A stretch of 18,498 nucleotides of DNA from Candidatus Alectryobacillus merdavium (GCA_017694735.1 JADIMN010000024.1:1-18498), one strand, 5' to 3'. Positions 7,157 through 15,271 are shown, counted from the first letter of the stretch. A program made the numbers and translations. The notes: a model not told the origin generated them from the sequence alone.

Positions 7157-7783
7157 TCAAGAAGACTTAGATTTTAATATATCAAATATCTTAGAATATG
7201 AATAGTTTTCAGAGTAATTATAAGAAATAATTTTATTGTTGTTTTTATAATAAACAAACATCACACCAGTACACTCAAAAAATATTAAATCAAAATAATT
7301 GTCATAAATATTTGCAACAATATCTTTTATATCACACATATTGTATGAAAATTTGCAAAACAAAAATAATGAATTCTCATTAAAAAGTTTATAGCCTTCT
7401 TCTTTTTTAATATTCTTAGATTTAATACAATCTGCTATTTCCTTTTTCTTTTTTGTTACATCAAACATTCCTTGAGTTGATGAGAAAGTTCTCCATGAAT
7501 TACTATCATCGTGTAAAATAAGACAATCTAATTTCATCTTTGACATTTTTTCTTCTAGTTCTTCATTAGTATTGCTTTTGTTGAAATACATGCGAGCAAA
7601 CGCTTCAGCTGTTCCATCGTAAGAACTCATACATTCCGTCACTTCAACACCAAATGAAGTTCCATCGTTAGATTGAATATCTGGTTTATCTAAAATTTTA
7701 CTATCTTTATACTTTTCATTAACAAAAGTAGTTAATAGTTCTTTAGTTAATTTCTCATAGTATTCTTTAATTGAATTATTCAT
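7157..7783 (-). CDS. PD-(D/E)XK-like protein, EVT variant
   Basis: This 208-residue cytosolic protein has an N-terminal helix and then DKPDIQSNDGTSFGVEVTE. This is the PD...(D/E)-x-K pattern with Asp35 and Glu47, but with Thr49 where the lysine would be. The same PD...IEVT form occurs in several nuclease-like families. Later blocks, KKKKEIADCIKSKNIKKEEGYKLF (111-134), then a hydrophobic strand SLFLFCKF, and YDNYFDLIFFE (160-170), agree with the alpha/beta layout of that fold. A nuclease or nuclease-derived role is inferred. The missing lysine could mean altered chemistry or loss of activity. The start at 7783 has only a modest GAGGT nearby. It is the gene of the accessory block closest to rlmD, on the same strand as the HTH-XRE operon but about 180 bp from it. 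Confidence 0.5.
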   Translation of the reverse strand: MNNSIKEYYEKLTKELLTTFVNEKYKDSKILDKPDIQSNDGTSFGVEVTECMSSYDGTAEAFARMYFNKSNTNEELEEKMSKMKLDCLILHDDSNSWRTFSSTQGMFDVTKKKKEIADCIKSKNIKKEEGYKLFNENSLFLFCKFSYNMCDIKDIVANIYDNYFDLIFFECTGVMFVYYKNNNKIISYNYSENYSYSKIFDILKSKSS

Positions 7784-7980
7784 TACAAAATATACCTCGT
7801 ATTTTTTTATATATAAGCATAAAAAGCAATAACATTTTTATGCCTATCTTGATTATGTTGCAGCGTTATGCTTCCTTGAACGATTTTCACTTCATCAACA
7901 CGGCAACTATAAAATCAGATAACGTTCACTATTACATATAGTGAAAAATTATAATTTATCAACGTAGCGAGAACATTATT
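7784..7980. other. Gap between the accessory block and rlmD, with two dyads
   Basis: There is a 9-bp perfect inverted repeat GCATAAAAA/TTTTTATGC (7817-7825, 7835-7843) and an 8-bp one TTCACTAT/ATAGTGAA (7925-7932, 7938-7945). On the minus strand the first could weakly terminate rlmD transcription. Between them the sequence is less AT-rich than usual and has a 35-codon open frame on the minus strand (7810-7914) without a start signal. It may be a gene remnant or the junction of an insertion. Confidence 0.4.
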
Positions 7981-9324
7981 TTAAGAGCATTTCTTAAGCG
8001 ATAAAGAACACACCGTCTCGATATGAAAAGAAAACGGAAACATATCAACACAATCAATAGTATCGATTCGATATTTATCTTTTAGTAAATTTAGATCTCT
8101 AGAAAGAGTTCCTGGATCACAAGAAATATAAATAATTTTTTTAATGTTTAATTTTAATATTCTATTAATTAATTCTTTTTCTAAACCTTTTCTTGGAGGA
8201 TCAACAAAAATTACATCAAATTTATTATTTACTATATAATCTTTTGCATCCATGCATATAAAATTAACATTCTTAATATTATTTAATTTTTTATTATTAT
8301 TTGCATCTTTTATTGCATATTTTACAATCTCAACACCAGTTACTTCTTTAACATATTTAGAAACTATCAAAGAAATAGTTCCAATACCACAATAACAGTC
8401 TAATACTACATCATTCTTGTTTAAATTAGCTTTTTTAATAGCTAAAGAATATAGTTTTTCAGTTTGTATCGGATTTGTTTGATAGAAAGATTTAGAAGAA
8501 ATTAAAAAGTCTGTGTTTAAAAGTTTATCTTTTATATAACCTTTTCCATATAAAATAATTTCTTTTTCTCCTAATATGACATTAGTATCTCTTTTATTAA
8601 CGTTTTGAATAATAGTAACAATACTTGGGTTTAATTTAATTAATTCCTTAATAAAATTATTTTTATTTTTAAATTCAATTTCATTTGTAATTAAAACAAC
8701 CATTACTTCATCATAATAATAAGATGTTTTAATTAAAACATGTCTTATAAAGCCTTTCCTAGTGTCTTCATTATATGGTTCAATATTAAAAGAAATAAAT
8801 AAATTCCTTAAATCTGCAAGGATTTTGTTGGCTATTTTATCTTCTATAACACAATCTGGATTATAAACAACATCATGAGTTTTTGATTTATAAAATCCAT
8901 AAACTAAACGATGTTGTTTATCGTATTGAAAAGGAACTTGAATCTTATTTCTAAAATAATAAGGATCGTCCATTGCTATAAAGTTATCTACTTTATTATT
9001 AATTTTAGCAATATTTTTCAAATTATTATTAACAAGTTCTTTTTTTAATCTTATTTGTTCTTGATAATTTAAATTTTGAAAAACACATCCACCACAAGAT
9101 GTTGAAGCTTTACATTTTGGATTAATTCTATATGGAGAAAAATTAATTATTTTCTTAATTTTTCCAACATCAAAATCTTTTTTATGATAAATGATTTCTA
9201 TTTCCGCTTCTTCATCTTTTAATAAAGATGGAACAAAAATAGTTCTATTATTTATCTTTACAATACCCTGCCCATCAAATGTATAATCTATACATTTTCC
9301 TTGCAAAACCTTATTATTTTTCAT
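7981..9324 (-). CDS. rlmD: 23S rRNA (uracil-C5)-methyltransferase, RlmD/RlmCD type
   Basis: Transfers a methyl group from S-adenosylmethionine to C5 of a uridine in 23S rRNA; Gram-positive members of the family often modify two positions. The N-terminus (1-60) is a TRAM RNA-binding domain. Four cysteines for a [4Fe-4S] cluster follow: C71, C77 and C80 in CKASTSCGGC, and C158 in NPDCVIE. The methyltransferase core has FYQTN (280-284), the SAM loop VVLDCYCGIGTISL (306-319), FVDPPRKGL (373-381), the catalytic nucleophile C402 in ISCDPGTLSRD, and the terminal HIETV. All key residues are present and the length (447) is normal. It follows metG after a 3-nt gap, so the two are co-transcribed. Which uridine it targets cannot be read from the sequence, so a TrmFO-independent tRNA role in the same family is not excluded. 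Confidence 0.93.
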   Translation of the reverse strand: MKNNKVLQGKCIDYTFDGQGIVKINNRTIFVPSLLKDEEAEIEIIYHKKDFDVGKIKKIINFSPYRINPKCKASTSCGGCVFQNLNYQEQIRLKKELVNNNLKNIAKINNKVDNFIAMDDPYYFRNKIQVPFQYDKQHRLVYGFYKSKTHDVVYNPDCVIEDKIANKILADLRNLFISFNIEPYNEDTRKGFIRHVLIKTSYYYDEVMVVLITNEIEFKNKNNFIKELIKLNPSIVTIIQNVNKRDTNVILGEKEIILYGKGYIKDKLLNTDFLISSKSFYQTNPIQTEKLYSLAIKKANLNKNDVVLDCYCGIGTISLIVSKYVKEVTGVEIVKYAIKDANNNKKLNNIKNVNFICMDAKDYIVNNKFDVIFVDPPRKGLEKELINRILKLNIKKIIYISCDPGTLSRDLNLLKDKYRIDTIDCVDMFPFSFHIETVCSLSLKKCS

Positions 9325-9327
9325 GAT

Positions 9328-10911
9328 TTATACTTGTTTTATATTGTCTTTAATATATTGTAATTCTTCATTAACATTTAATCTTTTATATAAAATGTCA
9401 CAATCTTTTAATTTTAAATTATCTAAATAATGAACATCTAATATATCTTTATATTTAACCTCTTTTTCAATTCCAAGATAATTAAATACTTTATTATAAT
9501 TTTCAATAATTATTGGTTTTAATAACATTGTGGATACAAAAATAATTCTAGCAATATTTGACATAACCATTTTAAGTTCATCAATATTTTCTTCGCTTTT
9601 AGCTAATGTCCAAGGTTCTTTTGCTTGAATATATTTATTTGCTTTATCAACTAATAGCATTACTTCATTAGTTGCTTCACTTAATTTTAAATCATCCATT
9701 AATTCTTCATACTTAGAAATTGTTTTTAAAACTTCGTCTTGAATAGCTTTATCAATTTCCTTAATACCTTCAACATATTGAGGAATTACACCATCAAAAT
9801 ATTTTTTGATCATATTTAGAGATCTATTAACAAGATTTCCATAATTATTAACTAAATCAACATTTATTCTTTCAATAAATTGTTCTGGAGTAAAAACACC
9901 ATCACTTCCAAAATTAATTTCTCTAATTAAATAATATCTTAGACAATCTAATCCATATCTATCTATTAAAGGTTGAGGTGCAATTACGTTTCCTTTACTC
10001 TTTGACATTTTTCCATCCTTTGTCATTAATAATCCATGAACAAAGATTCTATCTGGTTGTCTTAAATTTAATGCCTTTAAAAACATTGGCCAATAAATAG
10101 TATGAAATCTTGAAATATCAGCACCAACTAAGTGAATAATTTCAACATCATCATTATCCCAAAACTTTTTAAATAACGAATCATCATCACTTAAATAACC
10201 TAAAGCACTTATATAATTAATAAGAGCATCTAACCAAACATAAACTACGTGCTTTGGATTTTCTTTTATTTGAATTCCCCAAGAAAAGGAAGTTCTTGAA
10301 ACACACAAATCATCTAGTCCAGGTTTAATAAAGTTATTTAGCATTTCATTTTTTCTTGATTCTGGAAATACAAACTTGGGTTTTTCAAAATCTTCTAAAA
10401 CAATATCTAAATATTTATTACATTTAAAGAAATATGATTCTTCTCTTGCTTTATTAACTGGTCTACCACAATCTGGACATAAATGATCTTCACCAACTTG
10501 AACATTTGTCCAAAAAGATTCACAAGGAACACAATACCAACCTTCATAATTACCTAAATATATGTCACCTTGTTTTAAAAATCTTGAAAAAACTTCACTA
10601 ACAACTTTTATATGTCTTTCTTGCGTTGTTCTAATAAAATCATCATTGCTAATTTTTAACTCTTTCCATAAATCTTGGAATTTCGCAGCAATTCCATCTA
10701 CATATTGCTGAGGAGTAAGACCAAGTTTTTCAGCATTGTTTTGTATTTTTTGACCGTGTTCATCTGTGCCAGTTAAAAAATATGTTTCAACTCCTCTATT
10801 TCTTTTATATCTTGCAATAATATCAGCCATTATTGTGCAATAAGTATGCCCTAAATGTGCGTTTCCGCTTGGATAATATATTGGAGTAGTAATATAACAT
10901 CTTTTTTTCAT
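9328..10911 (-). CDS. metG: Methionyl-tRNA synthetase
   Basis: Charges tRNA-Met and initiator tRNA with methionine. It is a class I synthetase with HLGH (19-22) as the HIGH motif and KMSKS (301-305). The zinc knuckle uses C127, C130, C145 and C148 (CVPC...CPDC). The anticodon-binding helical domain fills about 360-527. At 527 residues it lacks the C-terminal EMAP/Trbp111-like domain found in longer forms such as that of Bacillus subtilis, so it probably works as a monomer. The start at 10911 has a strong AAGGAGG. Upstream is the rpmE terminator and downstream is rlmD, 3 nt away. I see no T-box in the 80 bp before the gene, so amino-acid-responsive control by that route is unlikely here. Confidence 0.97.
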   Translation of the reverse strand: MKKRCYITTPIYYPSGNAHLGHTYCTIMADIIARYKRNRGVETYFLTGTDEHGQKIQNNAEKLGLTPQQYVDGIAAKFQDLWKELKISNDDFIRTTQERHIKVVSEVFSRFLKQGDIYLGNYEGWYCVPCESFWTNVQVGEDHLCPDCGRPVNKAREESYFFKCNKYLDIVLEDFEKPKFVFPESRKNEMLNNFIKPGLDDLCVSRTSFSWGIQIKENPKHVVYVWLDALINYISALGYLSDDDSLFKKFWDNDDVEIIHLVGADISRFHTIYWPMFLKALNLRQPDRIFVHGLLMTKDGKMSKSKGNVIAPQPLIDRYGLDCLRYYLIREINFGSDGVFTPEQFIERINVDLVNNYGNLVNRSLNMIKKYFDGVIPQYVEGIKEIDKAIQDEVLKTISKYEELMDDLKLSEATNEVMLLVDKANKYIQAKEPWTLAKSEENIDELKMVMSNIARIIFVSTMLLKPIIIENYNKVFNYLGIEKEVKYKDILDVHYLDNLKLKDCDILYKRLNVNEELQYIKDNIKQV

Positions 10912-10964
10912 TGATCTAACCTCCTTGTTTTAATTAAAAAGTCTATCGTTAATATTATATATAT

Positions 10965-10989
10965 TAAAAAAGCAGATTTTAATCTGCTT
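10965..10989 (-). terminator. rpmE terminator
   Basis: On the minus strand AAGCAGATT (10989-10981) pairs perfectly with AATCTGCTT (10978-10970), with a tiny loop that would open in practice. It is followed by a T-run (10970-10965). It separates rpmE from metG. Confidence 0.85.
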
Positions 10990-10999
10990 AATTAATATC

Positions 11000-11218
11000 T
11001 TATTTATCTTGTTCAGACTTAATGCCGTATTTTTTATTAAATTTGTCAACTCTACCAGCAGCTTGAACAAATCTTTGTTTACCAGTATAGAATGGATGAC
11101 AATTTGAACAAGTATCAACTCTAATTTCTGGTTTTGTACTTAATGTTTCAAATGTATTACCACAAGAAACACAAGTTACTTGGCATTTATGCATTTTTGG
11201 ATGTACATCTTTTTTCAT
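11000..11218 (-). CDS. rpmE: 50S ribosomal protein L31, zinc-binding form
   Basis: This 72-residue ribosomal protein sits at the central protuberance of the large subunit and bridges to the small subunit. It starts MKKDVHPKMHKCQVTCVSCGNTF and carries the zinc site of the C+ form: C16, C19, C37 and C40 (CVSC and CSNC). HPFYTGKQ-x-F is the family signature. The zinc-containing form is usually the one made when zinc is sufficient, so a cysteine-free paralogue could exist elsewhere. The start at 11218 has GGAGAAG upstream. It is transcribed alone from a good promoter through a short leader with a hairpin, and ends at its own terminator. Confidence 0.97.
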   Translation of the reverse strand: MKKDVHPKMHKCQVTCVSCGNTFETLSTKPEIRVDTCSNCHPFYTGKQRFVQAAGRVDKFNKKYGIKSEQDK

Positions 11219-11267
11219 AATCTTCTCCTTCCGCCTTAAACTTCATGCGAGTTTAAAGAAAGTTTCC
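11219..11267 (-). promoter_or_regulatory. rpmE 5' leader with hairpin next to the Shine-Dalgarno
   Basis: The predicted leader is about 48 nt. AGTTTAA (11242-11236 on the minus strand) pairs with TTAAACT (11256-11250) around CGCATGA, 7 bp. The 3' arm ends just before GGCGGAAGGAGAAG. Ribosomal-protein leader motifs upstream of rpmE are known in several bacterial groups, so this may be an autoregulatory site for L31. I cannot match it to a named consensus from memory. Confidence 0.45.
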
Positions 11268-11272
11268 TATAT

Positions 11273-11301
11273 ATTTTAATTTAGTTTTATCACATTTACA
11301 A
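11273..11301 (-). promoter_or_regulatory. rpmE promoter
   Basis: On the minus strand TTGTAA (11301-11296), a 17-bp spacer and TAAAAT (11278-11273) form a near-consensus SigA promoter. The start is predicted at about 11267-11266, a G in ATAGGAAAC. It is the cleanest promoter in the window. Confidence 0.7.
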
Positions 11302-11401
11302 GCATAATTATTTCAAATGTTTATTTACAATTTTAACTATGCAATTCTTAATTTTAAACTTTAAGTTTGCGTCAAAAATTTAATTCTCTAGAGTTTTTTT
11401 A

Positions 11402-11407
11402 TATAAT
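11402..11407 (+). promoter_or_regulatory. -10 box of the guaD-like gene
   Basis: A perfect TATAAT lies 21 bp before the start codon at 11429. No good -35 hexamer stands at 16-18 bp; the nearest TTGCGT is 29 bp away. Ribosome-binding sequence AAAGGTAGG follows at about 11412-11420. Confidence 0.45.
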
Positions 11408-11428
11408 AATTAAAGGTAGGTAACATAT

Positions 11429-11884
11429 ATGAATAAATTTATGAGAATGGCAATTAAAGAAGCCAAAAAAGGAATCGAATCTCATCACGGCGGTCCTTTT
11501 GGTGCAGTTATTGTAAAAGATGGTAAAGTAGTTGGAAAAGGTCATAACCAAGTTTTAAAAAATAACGATCCAACTTGTCATGGAGAAATAATGGCAATCC
11601 ATAAAGCATGTAAAAATCTAAAAACTTTTGATTTAAGTGGTTGCGAATTATATACAACAGGCGAACCTTGTCCAATGTGTTATGCAGCAATTTTATGGGC
11701 TAACATTGATAAAGTATATTATGGTTGTACTATTCAAGATAATGAAAACATCGGTTTTAGAGATAAAAAATTTTATGAAATGCAACAACCTGAATTTCGT
11801 AATAAAGTTGTCAAAGAATTAGATAGAGAAAAATGTCTTGAATTATTTGAATACTATAATTCTTTAGAACATAATTTATACTAA
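11429..11884 (+). CDS. guaD: Guanine deaminase-type cytidine/deoxycytidylate deaminase family protein
   Basis: Likely hydrolyses guanine to xanthine and ammonia, a purine salvage and catabolism step. The 151-residue protein has both zinc motifs of the cytidine-deaminase superfold: HGE (H51 ligand, E53 proton shuttle) and PCPMC (C81 and C84 ligands). GGPFGAVIVKDGKVVGKGHN and NNDPTCHGE follow the Bacillus GuaD pattern closely, and the length is about the same. The C-terminal tail ends in Tyr; in Bacillus GuaD a domain-swapped C-terminal tyrosine closes the active site, which supports the assignment over TadA. TadA would also be expected to have an N-x-A/HAE form without this tail. It is transcribed from 11402 onward. 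Its stop overlaps the stop of the convergent 197-residue gene by 4 bp. A related nucleoside deaminase of different specificity remains possible. Confidence 0.85.
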   Translation: MNKFMRMAIKEAKKGIESHHGGPFGAVIVKDGKVVGKGHNQVLKNNDPTCHGEIMAIHKACKNLKTFDLSGCELYTTGEPCPMCYAAILWANIDKVYYGCTIQDNENIGFRDKKFYEMQQPEFRNKVVKELDREKCLELFEYYNSLEHNLY

Positions 11885-12474
11885 TTTTTGCTATTTTTAT
11901 TATTAATTTGTGCGAAAAGCCTTTCTTTTAAATCTTTTCTTACAAGAAGGATTTCTTTTGAAATGCTTAAATTTACAATAAAATAATTTAATCCTAAATA
12001 TATTTCTTCACTAGATAAAATTGGAATAGTTGAAATATAAACATCATCATATCCAATCAACTCTTTTGGAATTAAAAAATAATGCAGTTCTGCAACATTA
12101 TTAGTTAAAATATTTTTTAATTTATTGTTTTTGTAATTTGACTTCCCTTCTAAAAATCTAGTAATTGTAGGATAAATATCGTTTTTATATATTTCTCCAT
12201 CTAAAAATTCTAACATTGGTGAATGTAATACATAGCCAATTGATATACCGTTTTTACCAGTATCATTAAAAATTTTATATAAATATCCAGTTGTAATGTT
12301 TCCTTTTTTTAAAAGATTATTTCTTTTATAGTAATAAGAAGAAAAAATTCCATAAAGTCTTAGCTTTTTGATTTTTCTTAGATTTAGTTCTTTTAAATCA
12401 TCTTTATTTAAATTTGAAATATATTTTTTGTATTCAGCGTTTAAACTAATAAGAGTTTCTTGAATTTGATTCAT
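11881..12474 (-). CDS. Unknown 197-residue protein
   Basis: I do not recognise this protein. It is lysine-rich and asparagine-rich and has no signal peptide or membrane segment. The N-terminus (1-45) is a charged helix (EYKKYISNLNKDDLKELNLRKIKKLRLYG). The middle reads as mixed alpha/beta, with GISIGYVLHSPMLEFLDGEIY, HYFLIPKELIGYDDVYISTIPILSSEEIYLGLNYFIVNLSIS, and a final basic helix. Glycine and histidine residues are scattered, with no metal or nucleotide motif. It runs convergently into the deaminase gene with overlapping stop codons and no terminator, so read-through antisense transcripts are likely. Its start is divergent from tldD, 80 bp away. The upstream ribosome-binding site is weak. 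Codon use resembles the surrounding core genes, which argues against recent transfer. Confidence 0.6.
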   Translation of the reverse strand: MNQIQETLISLNAEYKKYISNLNKDDLKELNLRKIKKLRLYGIFSSYYYKRNNLLKKGNITTGYLYKIFNDTGKNGISIGYVLHSPMLEFLDGEIYKNDIYPTITRFLEGKSNYKNNKLKNILTNNVAELHYFLIPKELIGYDDVYISTIPILSSEEIYLGLNYFIVNLSISKEILLVRKDLKERLFAQINNKNSKN

Positions 12475-12554
12475 AAAACACCATAATTATATATATTTTA
12501 TTTAAAAATATATAGATTTAATATAAAATATCTATTTAATAAGGGGGTTAAAAA
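12475..12554 (+). promoter_or_regulatory. Divergent promoter region of tldD
   Basis: The 80-bp divergent gap holds a 9-bp AT-only dyad (12490-12498 and 12506-12514), a TATAAAAT box at 12522-12529 and a strong AAGGGGG ribosome-binding sequence at 12541-12547, 7 nt before tldD. The -35 (TTTAAA near 12501) is weak. Confidence 0.4.
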
Positions 12555-13952
12555 ATGGTAACAAGCAATCTAGCAAAAAAACTTATAAATATTTGTTTGT
12601 CTACTGGTGGAGATTTTGCAGAAATCTACAGTCAAAAAAATACCACTTCATCTTATTCAATGGAAAATGAAGTATTAGACCAAGTTATATCATCTCAAGG
12701 TGGAGGTGTTGGTATTAGAATTATTAAAGGATTAGAATCCGTTTATGGCTATATTACAGGCTATAACAAAAATGAATTAATCGACTTAGCAACTACACTA
12801 TCCTTAAGATTTTCTGGAGAACAAATTAAAACCGTTGATAAATTTTTACCTTTAAAAGTAGCAAAAGGTATTTGTCATCAAGAAATACCTTATGAAAACG
12901 TTGATAGAAAAGTAATAATTGATAAATTAAGAGCTGGTAGCTTAATAATGAAAGAATATTCATCTGATATTATTAGAAGAATCGCTGCTCTTTCAATAAA
13001 TGTTATCGATTATGAAGTATTTAATTCAGACAAAAAACATATATCTAATAGAAAAGTTAACGCAAGAATAATGGCAAACTGTGTTTCTAGCAAAAACAAC
13101 AAAGTTCAACCAACATTTAATGCTAAAGGCACTACTGCTGGTTGGGAATTTTTTGAAAACTTTGATTTCAATAAATTATGCGAAAAGACTGCAAAAACTA
13201 ACATTTTAATGCTAAACGCTAAAGAATGCCCTAGTGGAAGAATGCCTGTAATTATTGGAAATGGTTTTGGAGGTGTTTTATTCCATGAAGCATGTGGACA
13301 CCCTCTTGAAGCATCTGCAGTTAGTAAAAACTTATCATGTTTTTCTGGAAAATTAGGTGAAGCTATTGCTTCTCCAATTGTTAACGCATTTGATGATGCA
13401 ACAATTCCAAATGCATGGGGTTCATTTAATGTTGATGATGAAGGACATTCACCTCACAAAACACAACTTATCAAAAACGGTATTTGTATGGATTATTTAA
13501 TTGATCCATTTAACGGAAAGAGAATGAACAGCAAAGAAAACGGTACTTCTAGAAGACAAAGTTTTCGTTTTGAACCAACATCAAGAATGTCCAATACTTA
13601 TATTGATAACGGCACTTCTACTGTTGAAGAAATATTTAAAGCAACTAAGCTTGGTTTATATCTTGTATCTTTTAATGGAGGAAGTGTTGATCCTTCAACC
13701 GGCGAATTTAACTTCGGTGCATCTGAAGCATATATTGTAAGAGATGGTAAAATTGCTGAACCAGTTAGAGGAGCTACTTTAATTGGTAAAGGAAATGAAA
13801 TTCTTTTTAACATCGATATGATTGCAAATGACTTAGATTTAGCTGATGGTATGTGTGGAGCTGCAAGCGGATCTATTCCAGTACAAGTTGGACAACCAAC
13901 TTTAAGAATTAAAGATATTACTGTTGGCGGCGCAGGAGGTAAATTAGAATGA
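12555..13952 (+). CDS. tldD: Metalloprotease TldD subunit
   Basis: Catalytic subunit of the TldD/TldE heterodimer (peptidase U62), a cytosolic zinc protease that degrades unfolded peptides and in some bacteria processes ribosomally made peptides. The zinc motif HExxxH is HEACGH (244-249) within GNGFGGVLFHEACGHPLEA. MCGAASGSIPVQVGQPTL near the end supplies C434, which corresponds to the third zinc ligand in the E. coli protein. ENGTSRRQSFRFEPTSRMSNTYI and GGSVDPSTGEFNFGASEAYIVRDGKI are family blocks. At 465 residues the length is normal. The start has AAGGGGG at 7 nt. It overlaps tldE by 4 bp (ATGA), so the subunits are translationally coupled. No peptide-precursor gene is visible nearby, so a general peptide-degrading role is the safe reading. 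Confidence 0.95.
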   Translation: MVTSNLAKKLINICLSTGGDFAEIYSQKNTTSSYSMENEVLDQVISSQGGGVGIRIIKGLESVYGYITGYNKNELIDLATTLSLRFSGEQIKTVDKFLPLKVAKGICHQEIPYENVDRKVIIDKLRAGSLIMKEYSSDIIRRIAALSINVIDYEVFNSDKKHISNRKVNARIMANCVSSKNNKVQPTFNAKGTTAGWEFFENFDFNKLCEKTAKTNILMLNAKECPSGRMPVIIGNGFGGVLFHEACGHPLEASAVSKNLSCFSGKLGEAIASPIVNAFDDATIPNAWGSFNVDDEGHSPHKTQLIKNGICMDYLIDPFNGKRMNSKENGTSRRQSFRFEPTSRMSNTYIDNGTSTVEEIFKATKLGLYLVSFNGGSVDPSTGEFNFGASEAYIVRDGKIAEPVRGATLIGKGNEILFNIDMIANDLDLADGMCGAASGSIPVQVGQPTLRIKDITVGGAGGKLE

Positions 13953-15271
13953 ACATTGTAAAATTATTAGATATAGCAAAACAAAAGCAAGTTGATCCAT
14001 GCCAATTTACACAAGAAACTAGTTCTTCTTTTTCTTGTTCATTATTTAAAGGAAAATTAGATTCTTATAAAATATCTTCTACCACAAATATTAGTGTTAA
14101 AGGGATTTATAATGGTAAAGTAGGAACTGCTTTTTCAACTATAGATGACAATTCTAATATTGATTATTTAATTGATACTGTTATTGAAACAGCAACTTTA
14201 AATGAGAAAAGCGACAACGCTTTCTTATTTGAAGGAAGTAAAAAATATAAAAAAATTAAAACTTTTAATAAAGAATTGTCAAATATTAGCAAAAAAGAAA
14301 AAATTGCTTTGCTTACTAAGCTTGAAAAAGCAATTTATGAATCAGATGATCGTATTAGTAATTTAAATTTAACTTACGCCGAAAGAGGAGCTGTAAACAA
14401 ATTTTATAATACTTATGGATTAAAATTAAACGATACATCAAATTACTATTATATTTTTGTTGAAGGAACTGCAAAAAATAAAGATTCAGATAATGTTGTA
14501 TCCGGTTATCATATATTTATTGATAATGATTTTTCTAAATTCAATTTTGATGAATTTGTTAAAACTTTTAAAGATAATATTGTTTCAAAATTAAATGTTG
14601 GAACAATTAAAACTGGAAAATATAAAGTTTTAATGAAACCAGATGCTTCTGCTAGCTTAATCCAAGCTCTTGTTTCTCACTTGTCAGTTGAAGAAGTTGT
14701 TAAAGGATCTTCACTACTTGCTAATAAATTAAATACTCAAGCATTATCTAAAAAGTTAACAATAAGTGAAAAACCATTGTTAAATACTTATAGCGGAATT
14801 AGTTTTGATAATGAAGGTGTTGCAACTTATAACAAATTATTAATTAAAAAAGGTGTTCCACTACTATATTTAAACAATTTAGAATATGCTAAAAAACTTA
14901 ATACTGAACCTACTGGAAATGGTTATGGAGAAGGAAGTAAAGTAGGAATTGATTTTACAAACTTATTTGTAAAACCTGGTTCATATAACTTTGATGATGT
15001 TTTAAAAGGCATCAAAAAAGGCGTCTATATTACTGGTGTTTCAGGTTTACATGCTGGCTTAAATGCAAAATCTGGCGACTTTAATTTACAAGCGGAAGGT
15101 TTTAATATTGAAAATGGTAAAATTACAACTGCTTTAAATTTAGTTGTATTAAGTGGCAATTTATTCGATATGTTTAATAATATTTTAAAAGTATGCAACG
15201 ATAGTAAAGACTTAGAACAAATTAATCTTCCTAGTATATTATTTAAAAAGTTAAATGTATCTTGTCAGTAG
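13949..15271 (+). CDS. tldE: Metalloprotease TldE (PmbA) subunit
   Basis: This is the non-catalytic partner of TldD, shaping the active-site tunnel of the heterodimer. The 440-residue protein lacks HExxxH, as expected for TldE. Family blocks are GKYKVLMKPDASASLIQAL (223-241), GVATYNKLLIKKGVPLLYLNN (290-310) and the signature GVSGLHAGLNAKSGDFNLQAEGFNIENGKI (363-392). Its ATG overlaps the tldD stop, and a strong hairpin terminator follows at 15291. The N-terminal part is more divergent and lysine-rich than in gammaproteobacterial PmbA, which is common in AT-rich Bacillota. Its dependence on TldD follows from the known structure of the complex. Confidence 0.93.
   Translation: MNIVKLLDIAKQKQVDPCQFTQETSSSFSCSLFKGKLDSYKISSTTNISVKGIYNGKVGTAFSTIDDNSNIDYLIDTVIETATLNEKSDNAFLFEGSKKYKKIKTFNKELSNISKKEKIALLTKLEKAIYESDDRISNLNLTYAERGAVNKFYNTYGLKLNDTSNYYYIFVEGTAKNKDSDNVVSGYHIFIDNDFSKFNFDEFVKTFKDNIVSKLNVGTIKTGKYKVLMKPDASASLIQALVSHLSVEEVVKGSSLLANKLNTQALSKKLTISEKPLLNTYSGISFDNEGVATYNKLLIKKGVPLLYLNNLEYAKKLNTEPTGNGYGEGSKVGIDFTNLFVKPGSYNFDDVLKGIKKGVYITGVSGLHAGLNAKSGDFNLQAEGFNIENGKITTALNLVVLSGNLFDMFNNILKVCNDSKDLEQINLPSILFKKLNVSCQ

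Noticed and set aside
7925..7945. The TTCACTAT-TACAT-ATAGTGAA dyad as an IS circle junction
   Set aside because: Only 8 bp match the repeat near 1633 and the inner CATAAGT block is missing, so chance similarity in AT-rich DNA is likely.
10912..10999. T-box riboswitch before metG
   Set aside because: The gap is only 88 bp and is taken up by the rpmE terminator and a ribosome-binding site.
13598..13813. Minus-strand open frame inside tldD
   Set aside because: It is antisense to conserved TldD family blocks and has no ribosome-binding site.
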